From: Salminus brasiliensis
Taxonomy: Eukaryota; Chordata; Actinopteri; Characiformes; Bryconidae
DNA: 64,000 nucleotides
Reading direction: 5' to 3'
Assembly: GCF_030463535.1 (NCBI RefSeq)
Contig: NC_132879.1
Span: 33,772,925 to 33,836,924, forward strand
The notes beneath the pieces were generated by a model. The model made no database searches and was not told the DNA's origin. It was given only the letters and a program-made list of their open reading frames with translations. This document shows, in pieces, positions 46,611 through 61,600 of the stretch. Position 1 is the stretch's first letter; each line of letters opens with the position of its first letter. Made by a program: the position numbers and the translations under genes.

Positions 46611-49600
46611 ATGACATCTAGAGAGCCTTTCAACTGGACTGTGGTGGTCCTCACCTGCCAGCACAGAGACAGCGTCTATGCCTTCCAGAGAGGTAAGAGG
46701 GCGGAGCTGCCGGTCGGCGCACTTCGTTTCTGGGATGCGTTTCCTAAAAGCATAGTTGCTAACTGCGCTAGCAGCTTACAGAGGCTGGCCGGTGCAAGTG
46801 TTTCCCAAAACCACAAGACAGAACTAGACGGATAGCCTCGTTGGTAACTTGGTAACGTGAACTGGACCGTTCACCAACACTGCTGAGGAGCTTAGGCTAG
46901 GTTCACACAGCAGCTAGATAGATAGCTACCTCAGTGTCAGGTACAGCCCCATCTTTTTCCTCATAGGGGGCAGAGATGTGTGGTCTGTGTGGCAGTGTGA
47001 ACTGCAAAAACACACCGAATCTGACATCTTCAGGTCCGATTCAGGGCCGCTTTCACATGTGGAATTGATCTCCGAGACCTCTCCGATGTAAGGCAGCGCC
47101 CCTCAGTCCGAGCAGCCAGGGTTCAGGCTCTGTCTTTATCTGGACATCTCGCCAGTCCTCATAGATGCGCCCTGAGGAGGAGGGGGGGAGGCAGCAGGCA
47201 GCAGGCAGCTGGGAGGGATGGGGTTCAGTGGTGGGACAGTGAGGTAACAGGGGGTGATGTCAAACGCGGCCACAGGAGGACGAGGCTGCAGAGCCAAAAA
47301 TAAAAAGGTAAACAAAAAGCTTAAAAGTTCGCAAACCTAAAGAAGTGACTTTCTACAGCGAGCTCCGACGCATTCTCGGTGATAAGCCCAGCTGTCAGCC
47401 GCTGGATGTCCTTGTTAGCTCGTGATGTTCTCGAAGATGAAACCGGAACTTCAGGTTAAGCGGCGCTCTGTTGCGCATGCGCGCCGGTGTGGACTCTACC
47501 TGTTCAGACGAATCGGATTTAGGTCACATGTGAAAGAGAGTGTGAACAGACCGAAAACTTCGGATTTAGTGAGAAAATCAGATTTGGGCCTGCTGTGTGA
47601 CTCATATTGAAAAATATAGAAAAAAAATTATTGATCAAATATTAAATTATCATTATGTTATATTGTAGTATTTGTGAAATATAATTGAAAAATGTATGTA
47701 TCATATTGTATAATGTATTCATTTATTAATCCACTTATGTTTTGTCTTAGATTTTGTAATCTTAAGACTGACAAAAATAAACGTATTTAATATATGAATT
47801 ATATTAAATTGAGTAAATTGCTCTATTTCGAAAGATTAGTGTTTAAAGTCTTGTTCATGAAATATTTACATAGATGTTCAATGTAAATGAGCTCAAAGGA
47901 AACATGGCTTCATGGCTTTAATATGAACCGACAGTTCTGATAAAGTCTATTAAATGATACTTTTTCCTGTTGATGTCATACTGATGCTTTGTTTCTTTAG
48001 AGTACTGTACTATAATGTGAATTATTTAAAAATAGATAAGTCCACAAACATTTAACATACAAGTCAGTAATATGTGATGAAATATATTGGAGTAATAGCT
48101 ATGTCAGATTAGACATTTATAATGTACAGTTCTTGCCGTGTCTTGTTCAGAAGACTGGTAACGCTATTCGCTCAATGCTTATCAACCATTATTCACGTTC
48201 TTGCTCGAGTTTGTAGGTCCTTTGGTGAGGAGGTTAAACAAATTGAGTCATGGCCATATTTGCACTATGTGTGATTCTGGTGGTTTTGTGTTCTGAAAAA
48301 CAAGAAATAGAAAGGATTGCTGGTTTCTGGTTGCTGCTTTCATTTCTACATTTATTAGGTCTGCCCTATTTCCCTGGACCACATTTTAACAGGACATTGG
48401 TTGGCACCAGAGCTTTGTATCAATGTGTGTAAGTCACAAGCCATGTTCCTGACGATCCTGAGCCCTTCACATCTAAAAACCTGTGTATGGTACTCTTAGT
48501 TAAATATGAGGTCTACATCTTAAAGCTCTGAGGACACGGCTTGAGTTCCTTACCAGACAGGATCACATGAGATGGTACATGAAACAACAGATGTAATGTA
48601 ATAAAGAGCATGCACTTTGCTCCCCATTGTTAAAATGCCACTGACAATTCTATGCAGGCAATGGCAGGCCGGCAAAACTAGGCTTGCCTGGTTTTTCTTG
48701 TTTGGGTGTGTTAGCTAAGTAACGTTAGCCGAACTATGCTCTCCCAACATTGTATCACTTCAAAGTGTTTTTGTGGTGCAATTGCAGAACGTCCTGCAAG
48801 AGCAAGAGGTGGTTAGGTAGACTATCCATGGAGGGTTTTTGGTTCAAGACAGGTTCAAGACAGGTTAATCGATCAAGCAGGCAACTTTTCTTAGCTCTGA
48901 ATAGGGAGACCGTGCTCTTGCTGTGAATCTTAATGTATTAGCCTATGTATTTGTTGGATGGGAAAGGATGGTGTTTACTTTTTTATACCTATTTTAAAGA
49001 TATAGAAGAATTTTGAAATGAGGAGGTCTTATGCTTGTCTCATATGAATTTTGTTCAGCTGAGACTGAGGTGAGATCAGCCTAACCACAAAAGAGATGAA
49101 GCCACTTGTGAGATATTATTTTAATAAAAGTGAGAAAACCCAAGGGCTGTTTCTCAGGTGCTGAATTGCAGAAACAGGAGAACATTGCTTGAGTCTCACA
49201 GTGGTCTCGAACAGGACTTAACCATGTGAAGGAGAAATAATGAGACTACAAGAAGAGCTTAACTTGAACATTCCATTTCTCTGGGAAGGGCCAGCTAGAG
49301 GAAGCTGGGGAATCGAGCAGATACTAGGCAAAATGCTTAGGTAGGCCAACTTGAGAAGGCAGTATTGCCGACTGGGAGAAGATGAGGAATCAAACGGAGA
49401 CTAGGTTAAAGGCTAATGATAAAGCCAATACAGGGCTGCCTGGAGAAAGCAGAAGGGCCAACCAGAGGAAGCTGGACAAGTCAGCAGGTGATAGGCTGAA
49501 AGATTGTCACTGTGACATAAACCAGCTATAAAAGCTTTCATCATTTCAAGAGTTCTTTTTTTCTGGGCCTAAGTCATATACATACTATTTATACATACAA

Positions 49601-52600
49601 CGTAATATGCTCAACAAATGCACTCTTTTAATGCTTTTGTGTATATCATCGTTTTACATTATATGTGTAATTGAACTCTTTTCAGGTTATTACCAACTGG
49701 ACTGAAGCAGTTCCTTCAACAATTCATGTCTTTAAGAAAGTAAGAGTGTAGAAATGTATGAGTAATTTGCTGCTTCATTGAGCCAATTATTTTACATTAA
49801 GCTAGGCTTCTGCTTTGCGGTTGCTTGTTTCCAGTTCGTCTAGCAAATGCAGTTGTATTCATAAAATACATGAGAATAAAATATATGAGACTACGGTGAG
49901 ACCCGTAGATTGCGGCACATTTTTTAATTGTGAGCTTCTAGATCCTTTGCAAGGGTGGTGATCGATACCACCCTGGGCCTTGCTGGCAGGTCCTTGAAGG
50001 TTTTGCTACAGCAGTCCTAAAAGTGGCATCATCATCATCATCTGCACAGTCTGCTTGTTCCAGCTCTTAATATAGCTTTCCAATGCACTGTTATTTGGCC
50101 GCTGAAAATAATAACAAGAGTCAACCTAAGTGTGATCATTGTACCATTGGTGTATTTTCTTAGAGTTGGAGATGCGGCAGCAGCGTGGGGTTTTACCCCC
50201 TGGAGCGCTGCTGCTCACCGTGCCCGACCCACAGGGGCGTATTGGCAGTGGAGGAGCCACACTCAATGCATTGCTGGTGGCTGCGGAACACCTTAGTGCC
50301 AGAGCTGGATATACTGTGAGTGACTGAGGCAATAAGAACCTTACTGTATTAGTTAGCTTGACAAATTATTAGCATAATAAATTAGATAAAGTGCTAAATG
50401 GTTTCCTAATGGGGAACTGAATAATCTTAATGCCTGCTTTCTGATGTGTTTAGTACACAAATATAGTGACACCATCTTTACAAAGCACCTTTGTAATAAT
50501 GTGTTGGGACACTTCTGCATGTAGGTGGTGACAGCAGATGTTCTGGATGATGCACACATTCTGATTCTGCACACGGTAAGATGAGAAATTCTGCACCAGG
50601 AATGGATTTTAAATAATGATTTTTCAAATCAGGTGAATGGTGTAAGAATTACAGCAATTTTAATGTAAGTGTTACCGGGACCCAGAAAGTTTTGTCTATG
50701 TGTTCCATGTTGGCCCCCCATATAGACCCCCCCCCTTGGTCTGTGATGGGGCCAGGAGGGGTTAAGCATGGGCCCAATCTGGGTACACTGCATATGGAAC
50801 CTAAATGGGACCCATGTGGGATTAAGGTGGACTGAAACGTGTGTAAATGTATGTTATGTTATGTATAAACACACTCAGAGCTCATCCATGCCCACCTGGA
50901 ACCCACGTATGTCATGTTTCACCTATCTTTAACCCTTGTGGTTTGGAAGCTATCTTCAGTTAGAAAATAGTATCTAGGTGGAAAGGTTGAAAGAAAAGTT
51001 AAGGTCTGTCTTCATTTATCTTTTTTTTTGGCCCTTAATTGTGAATGTGTGTATGTGAATGGCAGGGCAGGGATTTTCCCTGGGATGGCTGTAATAGAGC
51101 GTTCTGCTGGATGCCCACTAAGACGACTGAGCAGTGTATCGAGGGACCTGTCTGTTGCTTAGACATGTTGCTGGATTGCCTTTCAACTAAGGTTAGAAAG
51201 TCATAAATACACATTTTAATGCACGACACGTTTCATGTCGGAATATGTTTGTCCTGTATGTTTTGCGGTGGATAAACTGGGCTCTATTATGTTTTAGGTG
51301 TGCATTGGCTCTCCACCAGGTGTCTGGGTGTGTAGCACTGACATGATCCTGAGTCTCCCTTCCACTCAGAGTAAGATCAAACATTACATTGTGCCTCAGA
51401 CACACACATATGCATGCACACAGATTTAAATGTTTAATAATTGTCTCTGCAGAGATATCTTGGGAAGGCTTCTCTGGAGTACGGGTCTTGTCCTTGCCTG
51501 GTGATGTGTGTTTTGCTGCAAACCATGGGGTTTATGTCACTGATGCAGCGGTGCGTATTAGGAAATGTAGTACACACTGAGGCTGACACGCATTGGATTA
51601 GATCACAGATTCCCAGCCCTAGTTCTAGAGTTTTTCTTGCCCTGGACATGCTGTTTGAACACACCCACTTCAGTTCAGTTAGGGCTTGTTAATGAGCTGA
51701 TTAGCTGGATCAGATATGTTAGAAGCAGGGGGGGGTTGTCAAAAATGCTGAACAGGTGGTCTCCCGGGAACCACCATGCTCAAAACAGTGACATTGAGGT
51801 CTGTGTTGACAGGGTGGAGTGCGTGATATCATTTATCGGGGTTCAGAGAAGAAGATACGCTCTGCCACTCTGCCTGATGGGAAGGTTCCTCTGGTATGAC
51901 AAGTTTCCCTTTAAGTCAAACAAGCATAACTGATAAACAGTGATAACTGTAATATAACATGTCCCTAGGAAGCTATATTATAGGAGAAGATTGACTTGTA
52001 TTTAGATACTGATCAAGTATAATGTGTGGTGCTCTGCGTATGTACATATATATGTTTACATAGGATAAAGGGGCCTCAGAATAGAAAACTGTATTTACCC
52101 TGGCATACTTAAATAATCTGCGATGGAATAATGTCCTGTAATTCCTGCCTTGTTCCCAATGATTTTGTGTAGGCTCCAGACCCACCGCCATCCTGGCCAG
52201 GAAGAAGCAGATAAGAGCATAGATGGATGGATAATTGAGTAGTAATAGTTCAGTACATGAATGTGATTCTTTATACCTTATATACTGTCTTTTTATTCAA
52301 AAGAAATTCTGCCATAATCAAAGCAAAGTTCCAGAAATCCCCAAAAAGTCTTGGCTCATTTCATTTCCGCACCAAGACACTAGCGACAGCCATTTGAACA
52401 CAATGGCTAGTTTGGGAGAATTTGGAAGCAACACAAAGCTGACTTGGACAAGAATAAATTGGAAGAAGTTGGAGAAGTGGGTGCTAGACTAAAAGCTGAT
52501 GTGGTGTCATAAACTATAAAAAAGAAAATCACTCTACACTAAGGCAAAATAACAGGGTTGTAAATAAGCTTGTAAATAAGCTTGTAAAACAGCGTCTGAG

Positions 52601-55600
52601 CATTTTTGGCCTTAACTGAAGCAACATACATAATACTCAGAGAGAACAAGTTAAAATACTGTACAAATACATGCAATGGCACCTTTAACGCAGTTTGCGT
52701 ATATCCATGTTTATGCTATGTGTATTGTGTCGCGTTGCAGGTGTCTGGTCCTGTGTTTTTCTCCAGGTCTGTATCTGAAAAGCTGTTGCAAACTCATGTT
52801 ACTCCGCCCCTGGATGGCTGCACTTACCTAGGCATGGACTCGGGTGCTCCCCCGCTACAGGTACACATCAGAGATGGGCACTTAAGCTAATGACTTGAGT
52901 TTAAGTCGCACTTAACTCACATACAAATAGACTTCAGACTCGACTTGCAAGTCATCCCTAATCACCCCTGACTCGACCCGACCAGAGAAGCACTAGCAAT
53001 AGAATAGGACTCTCTGGAACTGATAAACATGAACCTATTGGCCTAATGTCTAATGCCAGGCCTGGGGTAGAGGGGTATAAATTCCCCCAGCATTGAACTG
53101 TGGAGCAGTGGAACTGTGTTCTCTGGAAGGATGGATGGACGGATGGATGGTGCTCCATCCAGTACTTTTGGGATGAGGTGGAGTGGTGATCAATTGACGT
53201 CCTGACCTCACTTACGCTCTTGTTGCTGAATGAAGTCACCTCGCCACAGCAATGCTCAAAATCTATCAGAAAGCCTTCCCTGGACAGTAGAGCAACTAAC
53301 TTACTCTAACAAAAGTAGGATAACTTTGCCATGGCCTCTTGACTTCCTGTTAGTGCTAATGATTGACTACAGCTGGTTGCTTTTCTCTGTTCACATAAAA
53401 AGGGGTTTGGTCCACATGTCTCTTGAAGACATTTATATATTGGTTGTTTATTTTTACAACTCTACAGACTCTGAACATCACTGGTAAAAACACATGGATG
53501 CAAATACACACAGAGTGAACATGCATGCCCTCCTTCGTAAATGTTTCTCTTACTCCTCTCCCTTCTCTCTTGTTGACTTTTTATCTTTCTGTAGATCTCT
53601 CTCTTTCTGGATATTCTGTTGTGCCTTTGCTCAGAATCAACTGAAACAGAGTTTGTGAATGCAGAGAGACCAGGATGCAGTTCACCTCTGGGTCCACAGG
53701 GGGCAGCAGTGAAAAGCGCTCGATCTGTGCTGTGGAGGACTTTGAAGGGGGTTCCTCTTTCTCTTGGTACTTTCTTTACACTCCTTGATTTTCTTACTTT
53801 TGCTCCACTCACATTTATCTACAGCGGCGTACATGCATGTTTTTGCAGTTTACCTTCAAGATGGGCAGTACGATTACCTGACAACGTCAGGGAGAGAACA
53901 TGTTGTACGTCTGACACAAGCTGGGGCAGAGAGAGAAACCCTCTCACACATACAGGTGTGCCAGTCTTCAGTTCACTGGTCTGTATATTAGTTACAGATT
54001 GTTCTGTACATTGCATGATTTTATTTATTAATCTTTTTATTGTTTTTAAAAGACACAAACAGCACAAATACATTGAAATAAATCACAGTTTGTAGTCTTA
54101 AGCTTTAATTACTGGAAATCTTATTCTGGAACAGTAAAATTAGAAGCACATAGGTAAAAAAAAACAGTTGCCATATCTCATCTAAGTTGAGAGCAGAGCA
54201 TCTATGTATCTATACTGTAATATTAATGGATAGAGTTTAGAATCTAGTCAGTTGCTGTGTTTAAATTATGTATTGTTATGTATGCATCTCCCTTCCTGCA
54301 GGATTTGCAGTCTGTGAGTGAGGGCAGCAGGGTGATCAACTCAGTACTGGAAGGCGACGTGCGTGTTGCAGCAGGGGCAGTGGTGCAACACTGCCACTTA
54401 CAGGTCAGTGTTCTTGAAGCCAGACTTCTTCATATCTCCAGAGAGTCTGGTGCGTTACACCACTTGATGCGGCCTACTTTAGAGCAACATTGTGTAGCAA
54501 TTGTAGCTTAAAGCAACAGCTTCACTGTCCTACAATTGGGAGAATTTATATACAGTTGTGTTCAAAATGATTCAACCCCCCCTGCAGTAAAGTGTTGGAC
54601 ATTTATTTCTTATCTAATCAGATTAAATAGTGACATGTGTAATGTGTAATAGACAAATGCAATCTAAATCACAACAATATTTTTTGTTGTATATTTCTAA
54701 TATACCAACAAATGCCCTTTTGTGATATCCTCTTTGACAAGATTATTCAACCCCATAGTTACATACATCATTAGTACTTAGTTCAACTCCCTTGGGCAGT
54801 AATGATGTCCTTTAGACGTGAAACCTAGCCTTGACACAAGTTTTTTGCAGCGATCTACAGGTATCTTAACCTATTTTTAATGGGCAAAAGACTCCAGTTC
54901 ATTGGCATTCTTGGGCTTGCATGCTGCAACTGCTCTGCAACCAGAGATTTTTTATGGGATTTCAGTCAGGCAATGCGATGGCCACTCCAGAATCTTCAAG
55001 CCCTTCTTTTGCAACCAAGCCATGGTAGAACTGGAGGTATGCTTGGGATTGCTGTCCTGTTGGAAGTTCCAACAAACGAGCCATATTTTGCTTGCTCTCT
55101 CTTTCGTCACAGCTTACACCTGCTTAGGGGTAGGTGTAAATATTTAGTAGCTACAAGCACATACATACTAGATTGTGTGGAGCAACCTGTTTTTTTTTTT
55201 TAGTAATAGTAAACCTGAATTTAGCAAACACTTATGTAACAACTGGCCAACTATTAAACATACATATAACTAGTTCAACTGGGCCCTGCAGCAAAAATTC
55301 TTGCATAATACTGCTTTAACAGAAAGAGAGTGTTTGAGTAACATACCAAAGGATCACAGGCCACCGCTTTGGTGGTGTGTAAGAGGAGGTGTGAAAAGCC
55401 CTTTGTCCATCACAACATCCACTGCAGGAAGCTATTCACTACTGCTTACATAAGTGTGTCTACACAGAAGTGTAAATAGCCAGTCAGCATGCAACTGAAA
55501 AACTAAAAAAGTTGTGGTTAGCTTGGGCAGAGCATCTGAGGCTATATCTTCACCTCTACAGTAAGTTGTTGGGACAAAGGTTTCTGCTCAGTTTAAACAT

Positions 55601-58600
55601 GCAGGCATTCAGGTCAACACTTTGTTAACCCTTTTACAGTAGGTCTATTCAGGATTGTGAATACTGTCTAAACAAGATTGAGTTCTGTCTAAAGTCACCC
55701 CCCCCCAGCAACTGGCCTAGCTTCTGTGTTCAAGCACCAGTACAGTACAGTTGCATTTCAGAATGTCAGAGAGCTATAGGTACAGATCAAGCTTTGACAG
55801 TGTTGGTGTAGAAGCAATACTCCCAGGTCATGGAACCATCAAATTCCATCCCATTAAAGGAAAGGAAGACAGTCAGAATTCAAATCTGCACCAGTGGCAC
55901 CCTAAAGACACAACAGTATGATCAAGGCCTCTTGATTATTGCTTAGTTTTCAGCACCCTGCAGGCCAAATCCCAGACCATGCAATTCTCTCCAATTTCAG
56001 TCTTGGATTTCAGCTAGTAATATGGAGTAGGGACTTCCTGTCACATTCCTGATTGGGGTGTAGGGTGACAGGACTCTGCATATGTATCTGCGGTTTTAGT
56101 GCATGTTTAATTGTGCATTTGTGGGGCAGCTAAACTTCAGTAAATGGAACCAAAGAAAAATCTGTTAATTTGAGGCCAATAGCAAATGATTTGATGTTGT
56201 GATTTGTTTTCTAGGGTCCAATTCAAGTACACTCTGGATGCCTCCTGTCAGGCCTGGATCTGGCCTCGTCAGCTTATGTACAGCGCATGCCTCTGACTAG
56301 TAACATCATCCTGCAGGGGCACAGGGTGCAGCTGGGAGAACTGAAGATAACAGCGTTCACAGTGTTTGGGGCTTGTGACAATTTGGAGGTACTGTATGTG
56401 TCACTGTGTTTAATATATCTGTGGATGTTTGAGACATGCTAAAGTTGGGTCTCACTCTGTGCATAGTGCACCGTATTGTATACGGTGATTAGTTGTACTA
56501 TTATAAAACTATGATAAAAAAATGGGGATGATTGGCGTATTAAATATTTCGATATTTAGATGTTCTAGTCATTACTGTTCTGTTCCCTCCAGGCCCGTAG
56601 TGATGATCCTGCTAGCACATTCCTCAATCAAACATGGAGTCAGTTCTATAACTGCACCGGAATACAGTAAGGGGCACAGTAGATTCCACATCACTTAAAA
56701 ATTTGAAATCAGTACAGCCAATGCATTAAAAGAGGCATGTGTGCAAAACAGGCCTGAGGAGGTGTGGGGCACAGAGAGCAGAGCATGTCGCAGTCTGCTG
56801 GATGCCCGCTTGTTTCCAGTGTTCATGCCAAATGGAGGGCCAGTGGGGCTGGAGGGAGTGAGCTTTCTTCTGGGAGGCTCTGGGAGCGTGGAGAGCTGGA
56901 GAGCGGCTTGGCGACTCTCCCTCAGCGAGGTGCTGTCTCTGACTGACCAGCAAGGAGAACTGCAGTGGAGAGAGAAGCTGTTCTTCAGCGCAGGGCGGAG
57001 AAGAGCTGTGGATACGCTGAAGGGTCACACTGACCACAACCTGCTGCCTTCCATCAGAGCAGCAGTATTGGAGGGCCAGCAGGGGGAGCTACTGCAAACG
57101 CTGGACTCTGGTGAGGACGGATGGAAAGTTACTGCACATAATACTGAATCTAATGTTCCCTTGTGTACAGAAAAAAAATTGGGAGTGCCCAGGTAAGGGA
57201 CCCAGGAAGCACGTCCAACATGAGAGATATGGCTGTCCTATCTATTCCAGCCAGCTTGACTCTTGATATTACAGGCGTGCACAGATGCAGATCACCGCCT
57301 CCATGCAAAAATATCATTGGTCAACAGTGTCAACACCGTAATGACAATAAATCTTGTCCCTCTATTAAGTGTATATCTTCATCTTTCTCTGTCTGTCTGT
57401 CATTCTGTTGTTCTGTCTGTCACTTGGTTCTTCCTGTATTAGTGGCATCCGGCAGTAGCAGTGACCTGGGCATAGCTGCACGCAGTCTTGCATGTATCGC
57501 AGATGTTCTGGGCTGTCTGGCAGGAGAGGGCCAAGGGGGTTTGAGGAGTGGACCAGCTGCCAACCCCTCTTGGGCCTCCGCCTTTAGGCTGCTGGAGCAG
57601 GGCAAACTGGCTGATGGTGTGCAGGAACTGGCCAATCAGAGAGTCCTCTGGCTTAACAGGTAAAAATCCAGAGAGTGGAGAATCTGAGCAGTGAATCCTA
57701 GGTGTGACTGTGAGACCAGTTTATATTATCGCCCCCTACAGGCCAGATCTACTTGTACGAGCTGCCAGACACTATGAAGGTGCAGGGCAGATACTTCTGA
57801 GGAAGGCAGTGATGTCGGCACACGATTTCGTGTTTATTGGCCAGAGTGAGATGCCGTCTATGGGGGAGTGGCAGGAGGTGGAGTGTCCAGCCAGACTGGA
57901 CCTCTCTGGTGAGTTAGCCTCTTCTGCATGACACTGCTTTTCTGTGGCCTGTGGCTTTCAACAGACCTTGCCACAACTTAACCATAAAATTTCGGACTCT
58001 CTAGGTGGCTGGAGTGATACCCCTCCTATTGCGTTTGAACTTGGTGGTGTGGTAGTGAATGTGGCAGTTAAGGTGGATGGAAAACGGCCAATTGGGGCCA
58101 GAGTCCGCCGAATTCCAAAACCACATTTAGTGTTGGTGAGCACTAGCGGCCCTCCAGACTGCAGTGTGACAACAGAAACAGTGTGTGAGGTGCTCGCTGA
58201 TCTTAAGGACCACTGCCAGCCTCATGCTCCTGGTAAGGTGTTATGTCAATTACACAATATTCACTTTTTTATTATCCTGTGAAAAGACACATATTATATC
58301 AGAAGTCACAAAACTCATAATATTATAAGGCCAATTACATAAAATGACATCAGCAATCCAGTTTCACTGCAGTTCACCACTCCAAGTTTGAGAACTACTG
58401 TATGAAGCCACACATTCAGATTTAATAACAATAATTCAACTATATTGTGATTTTGCCATATTAAGCATGTTTGATTTTATTTGTGTCACTTGCTCAGAGC
58501 TCTGTGTGTGTGTGTGTTGCAGGTGCCCTTTTAAAAGCGGTGTGTGTGTGCAGTGATGTGGTGTGTCTTTCATCTCCTCTCTCTCTGGAGCAGCAGTTGA

Positions 58601-61600
58601 TGCAGCGCTGGGGAGGAGGGCTGGAGCTGCACAGCTGGTCCCTCCTCCCTCATGGCTCTGGCCTGGGTGAGTTCTCTCTCATGCTGTTTGTGTGTGTGTG
58701 TGTCTCTGTGTTTGTCATTACTGGACGATGACTGCATAACAGTGTTGACTGAGTACTATGAACAGGACTTTTTGTAATATTTTAAGGTGATTACAATTGT
58801 CATAACTTTCCTCCAGGCTTTTTGATCATGTTAAAGTGATTAGCACCTTTACATCTCTGTGTGTGTGTTGTGCAGGTACAAGTAGCATCCTGGCAGGTGC
58901 AGTCCTGGCAGGTGTGTACAGGTGCACTGGGCGGAGCTATGACACCAGTTCTCTCATCCATGCTGTTCTGCATCAGGAGCAGATACTTACTACAGGTAAA
59001 ATGGCCTTCATTTGGAAGTAATTTTGTAGTGACGAATGTTCAGTGCACCAAAACAGTCCCACAGTGCATCACATTTATAGAGTACAAATTAACCCGTCAT
59101 AATATACACATAATATATTACATTATTTGGTTTGAAGATTCATGCACTGCTCCTCTGAGGAACTTAGATTGTTTATGCGACACACTCTCCATCACAACAC
59201 ACACATAACAATGTGTCAGAAATAGCTCACTAGGAATTCTGTTGCTTTTAATAGTGCTCTATATAGGGATCTAGATTTTCACATGTAGGGGATAGTGAGT
59301 AAGGCACAGTTTCGGACGCAGCTATGGATTTCTCGCCCACAGGCATCTAAAGTGTGGGAGTATTTTGGACCGAGACCCAACAATGTGGTCCTCTGTAAGC
59401 TTTGTAGAGTGGAGATGGTCTATTACAGCAGCACGGCTGCTAAGCACCAGCTTTAAAAGCTCAAGCATCCTGGAGAGCTTTGTCAGATGGTAGTCTTCAC
59501 CGCCCTATGTTAAAAATTCCTGTACCACTACACCATGCATTATCTAACATTGTTATTAGGCTGTATATTTTTCTGTTTACTGTAATGGCCAGTGATTACA
59601 TGTTACCCCAGTGATGGAACAACTCCAGGTAATACCCAAGTTTGAAGTCTAGTGACTTAAAGGGTTGCTATGACATAAAACAGAGGTTACCTGTTAACGC
59701 TATATTATATTTTTACTGACTTCCATTGAAAGATCAGAAGTTTTTTCTTTTCTCCTCTCAGGATGCCATTTTTTGAGATATGAGTTTTCTTTTTTATCAG
59801 AATCAGAGAATCAAAATTAGAATCAGAATCTCTTTATTTCGCCATGTTACACATACAAGGAATTTTACTTGGTGAGAGCAACACAAGTATGACATGTAAC
59901 AAACAAACTGTTAACAAGTATTACACTAAGAGATAAAAATACACTAAACAATAAGAATAATAAGTAACAATAAAGAATAATAAGTAAAAAAGCACTAAAA
60001 AAAACAATTATGGACAGATAATTATTTAAACAGAAAATTAACATCTGAACAGCTGTGCAAATAATCATAGTGCAAATGTTCTGCATGTTATGTATCAGTA
60101 CTGTGTTGCAGTTAAATCCAGTTTGGTTCAGTGAAATGTAGAAGCTCAGTTCAGTTATAGATTTAGATTGTAGTTTTATAGATTATAGTGTAAGGTGTCC
60201 ACTGTGGTTTATGTAACAGTAACGATGGATGTCACTGGTATATTTTGTTGAAGAATAATGCCCTGAAGTGAAACCTTGTGTTGTTAAGAGAGGATGATTT
60301 AATGAAATAGTAGTAGTATAGTGCGAGCACACACACACTCCTTTATAACAATATTATTTAATAATTTATATTATTTATAATAATAAATCATTTCATGTTT
60401 GTTTAGAAATGATCGAAAACAATAATTATTAGATCAATCAATAATAATGGCATTATAAAATGCATTATATTAATATTTCCATTTTGACCTTTTTAGACTA
60501 TTTCATATTATAAAGGTCCAATATTTTTTTGTAGAACTTTGCATACAGAGCTGTTTACTGAGCTTTATCTCTAGTCACAAGCTAATATGTGAGTTCACGC
60601 TAACATACTGGCTACACACTAACATGCTATGATATGATTTGTTGTATTTTTTATATTCCTATCAAATCTCCTGTGTTTAAAAGAAATATAAGAATCTGAG
60701 AAGATTTTTGACACATGACCATTTTTAATTTGATCTGTTTTAAAAGATGGGCCTGAATTAGTTGACAAGACATATGTTGTTATTAGTTGTTCTGATGAGT
60801 GATCTGTGTGTCAGCACTATGTATTACCCAGTAATCACAGTAATCTGCGATGAGCAAGATACATCAGACAGACTCACATCATGCAAAACCCTTCAATCTC
60901 ACATTAGAAGAAGGGAAAACCTTAACATTCAGTGGAGGGCAATCTGAAAATATTATTTATATATATAAGTAATTTTACAGCAATTCTACTGGTTCATTCA
61001 ACGTGAAAAGGTATTTGCATGAAACCATGAGCTTACTTTTGCACCTTTATTAGGGATGAGCTGTCATGTATCCAGGCCTCATCACTGTCCTCTTTTTACT
61101 AAAGTAAAGTTGTCCTAAAAATATATTTTTTGTCTGTGTGCTCATGTGCTTTAGGTGGGGGGTGGCAAGACCAGGTGGGGGGACTGGTTGGAGGAGTTAA
61201 GGTGGCACGGTCACGTGCCACTCTGCCACTTAGAGTGGATGTGGAGCAGCTCTGTCTTCCCCAGGACTTTCGGTCTGCACTGCAAGAGCGCCTCCTGCTG
61301 ATCTACACGGGAAAGACACGTCTGGCGCGCAACCTGTTACAAGTCTGTATACTAATGTCTGTATACAACCTGTTACTAGTCCATGCTTTTATTGTTATTA
61401 ATGCAGCAAACACATTCCACGGTTGTATGTATGTATGTATGTATGTATGTATGTATGTTTTGCAGGACGTGGTACGAAACTGGTACAGTCGGCTACCCTC
61501 GATTGTGCAGAACGCAGAGCAGTTGGTGAGCAATGCTGAGGACTGTGCTCGTGCCTGCACTGAGGGTGAGTGCACACACACACATACACACACACACACA

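Noticed and set aside
53462-53812. Minus-strand frame opposite fcsk exon 9
   Set aside because: Antisense shadow of a coding exon with no motif of its own.
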